From NCBI GenBank assembly GCA_964447285.1, contig CAYURO010000001.1, positions 231,312 to 295,311 of the forward strand: 64,000 bases of DNA, written 5' to 3'. Shown here piece after piece: positions 63,637-64,000 of this stretch; the first letter of the stretch is position 1; the number at the start of each line of letters is the position of its first letter. The DNA is from CAJBNH01 sp964447285 (lineage in GTDB: Bacteria > Myxococcota_A > UBA9042). Below the pieces are notes generated by a model that was given only the letters and a program-made list of their open reading frames with translations, had not been told where the DNA came from and did not search any database. Position numbers and translations under genes: made by a program.

Positions 63637-64000
63637 TTAGGCGTCCAGATCCGGGGTCTCTGCCTTGATGATGCGCATGCCGTAGAACGACCGCCACACG
63701 AACACCATCGACGCGAGGATGAACACGGCCGCCAGCACCAGGCGCAGCTCGATGCCACTCTGGGACTGGATCTGCTCGCCCAGCTCGACGGCCAGCAGGC
63801 CGAACAGCGTGGTGAACTTGATGACCGGGTTCATGGCGACCGACGACGTATCCTTGTAGGGGTCGCCCACGGTGTCGCCGACGACGCAAGCCGAGTGCAG
63901 GTCGGTGCCCTTCTCCTTCAGCTCGACCTCGACCACCTTCTTCGCGTTGTCCCAGGCGCCGCCCGCGTTGGCCATGAAGATGGCCTGGTAGAGGCCGAAC
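63637..64000 (-). CDS. hppA: Membrane-bound proton/sodium-translocating pyrophosphatase, C-terminal part (5' end outside window)
   Basis: The visible 120 or so residues match the HppA C-terminus: MANAGGAWDNAKK, the acid-rich motif VVGDTVGDPYKDTSSVAMNP (substrate-site Asp and Lys residues) and two last membrane helices, one with LRLVLAAVFILASMVFVW. The frame stays open to base 64000. HppA couples PPi hydrolysis to H+ or Na+ pumping across the membrane; the residues that separate K+-dependent from K+-independent types lie outside the window, so the ion is undecided. The stop is TAA at 63637. Confidence 0.94.
   Translation of the reverse strand, partial: FGLYQAIFMANAGGAWDNAKKVVEVELKEKGTDLHSACVVGDTVGDPYKDTSSVAMNPVIKFTTLFGLLAVELGEQIQSQSGIELRLVLAAVFILASMVFVWRSFYGMRIIKAETPDLDA

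Overview
This is a GC-rich, gene-dense window whose gene content points to a bacterium of the former Deltaproteobacteria, most likely Myxococcota-like. The main pointers are many lipoproteins with Asp/Val/Thr-rich linkers after the lipid-anchored Cys, Cys-rich repeat adhesin-like proteins, an IgGFc-binding-type lipoprotein, multiheme c-type cytochromes, an NtrC-family/sigma-54 circuit, pyruvate:ferredoxin oxidoreductase and a membrane pyrophosphatase. An anaerobic or facultative, acetate- and electron-handling metabolism is inferred. No tRNA, rRNA or CRISPR array was seen.

Layout. 1-1331 is the end of a secreted P-domain/fibrinogen-like protein; a full paralogue lies at 60964-63243. 1441-9856 holds ygfK, a PEBP protein with a Cys/Gly-rich insert, ssnA and a fused preT-preA gene, a selenium-associated purine/hydantoin catabolic set. 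9861-13747 holds a lipin-domain lipoprotein, ettA and a START-domain protein. 13759-15069 is a REP/RAYT transposase locus with a further REP copy at 18885. 15248-25335 carries two lipoproteins, a cyclic-nucleotide-binding/uridine-kinase fusion, thioredoxin and PFOR.

25336-33249 is a self-contained sigma-54 regulon. Two near-perfect -24/-12 promoters, each preceded by TGTCGG-type dyads, drive a small membrane protein and a five-gene operon. The operon encodes three multiheme cytochromes (7+3+12 haem motifs), a sensor kinase and an NtrC-type regulator. It is followed by maeB, mobB, two big lipoproteins, a ferritin-like protein, acs, a sugar transferase, a TauE-type permease and an EF-G-like GTPase.

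50675-63243 holds the most unusual material. There is a NYN-LOTUS protein, then a lipoprotein gene with an in-frame TGA that reads as selenocysteine. That product resembles the N-terminal domain of animal selenoprotein P, and a hairpin fitting a bacterial SECIS follows the TGA. A FadL-type outer membrane protein and a lipoprotein come next. On the other strand lies a candidate RiPP system: a Tat-exported lipoprotein with seven (K/M)YGGP motifs and an adjacent radical SAM/SPASM enzyme. A molybdopterin oxidoreductase and the paralogous P-domain protein follow, and the window ends inside hppA.

Two threads link the region. Selenium appears in the YgfK/SsnA set and the Sec lipoprotein. Envelope redox chemistry appears in the cytochromes, Mo enzyme, MobB, thioredoxin-fold selenoprotein and PFOR.
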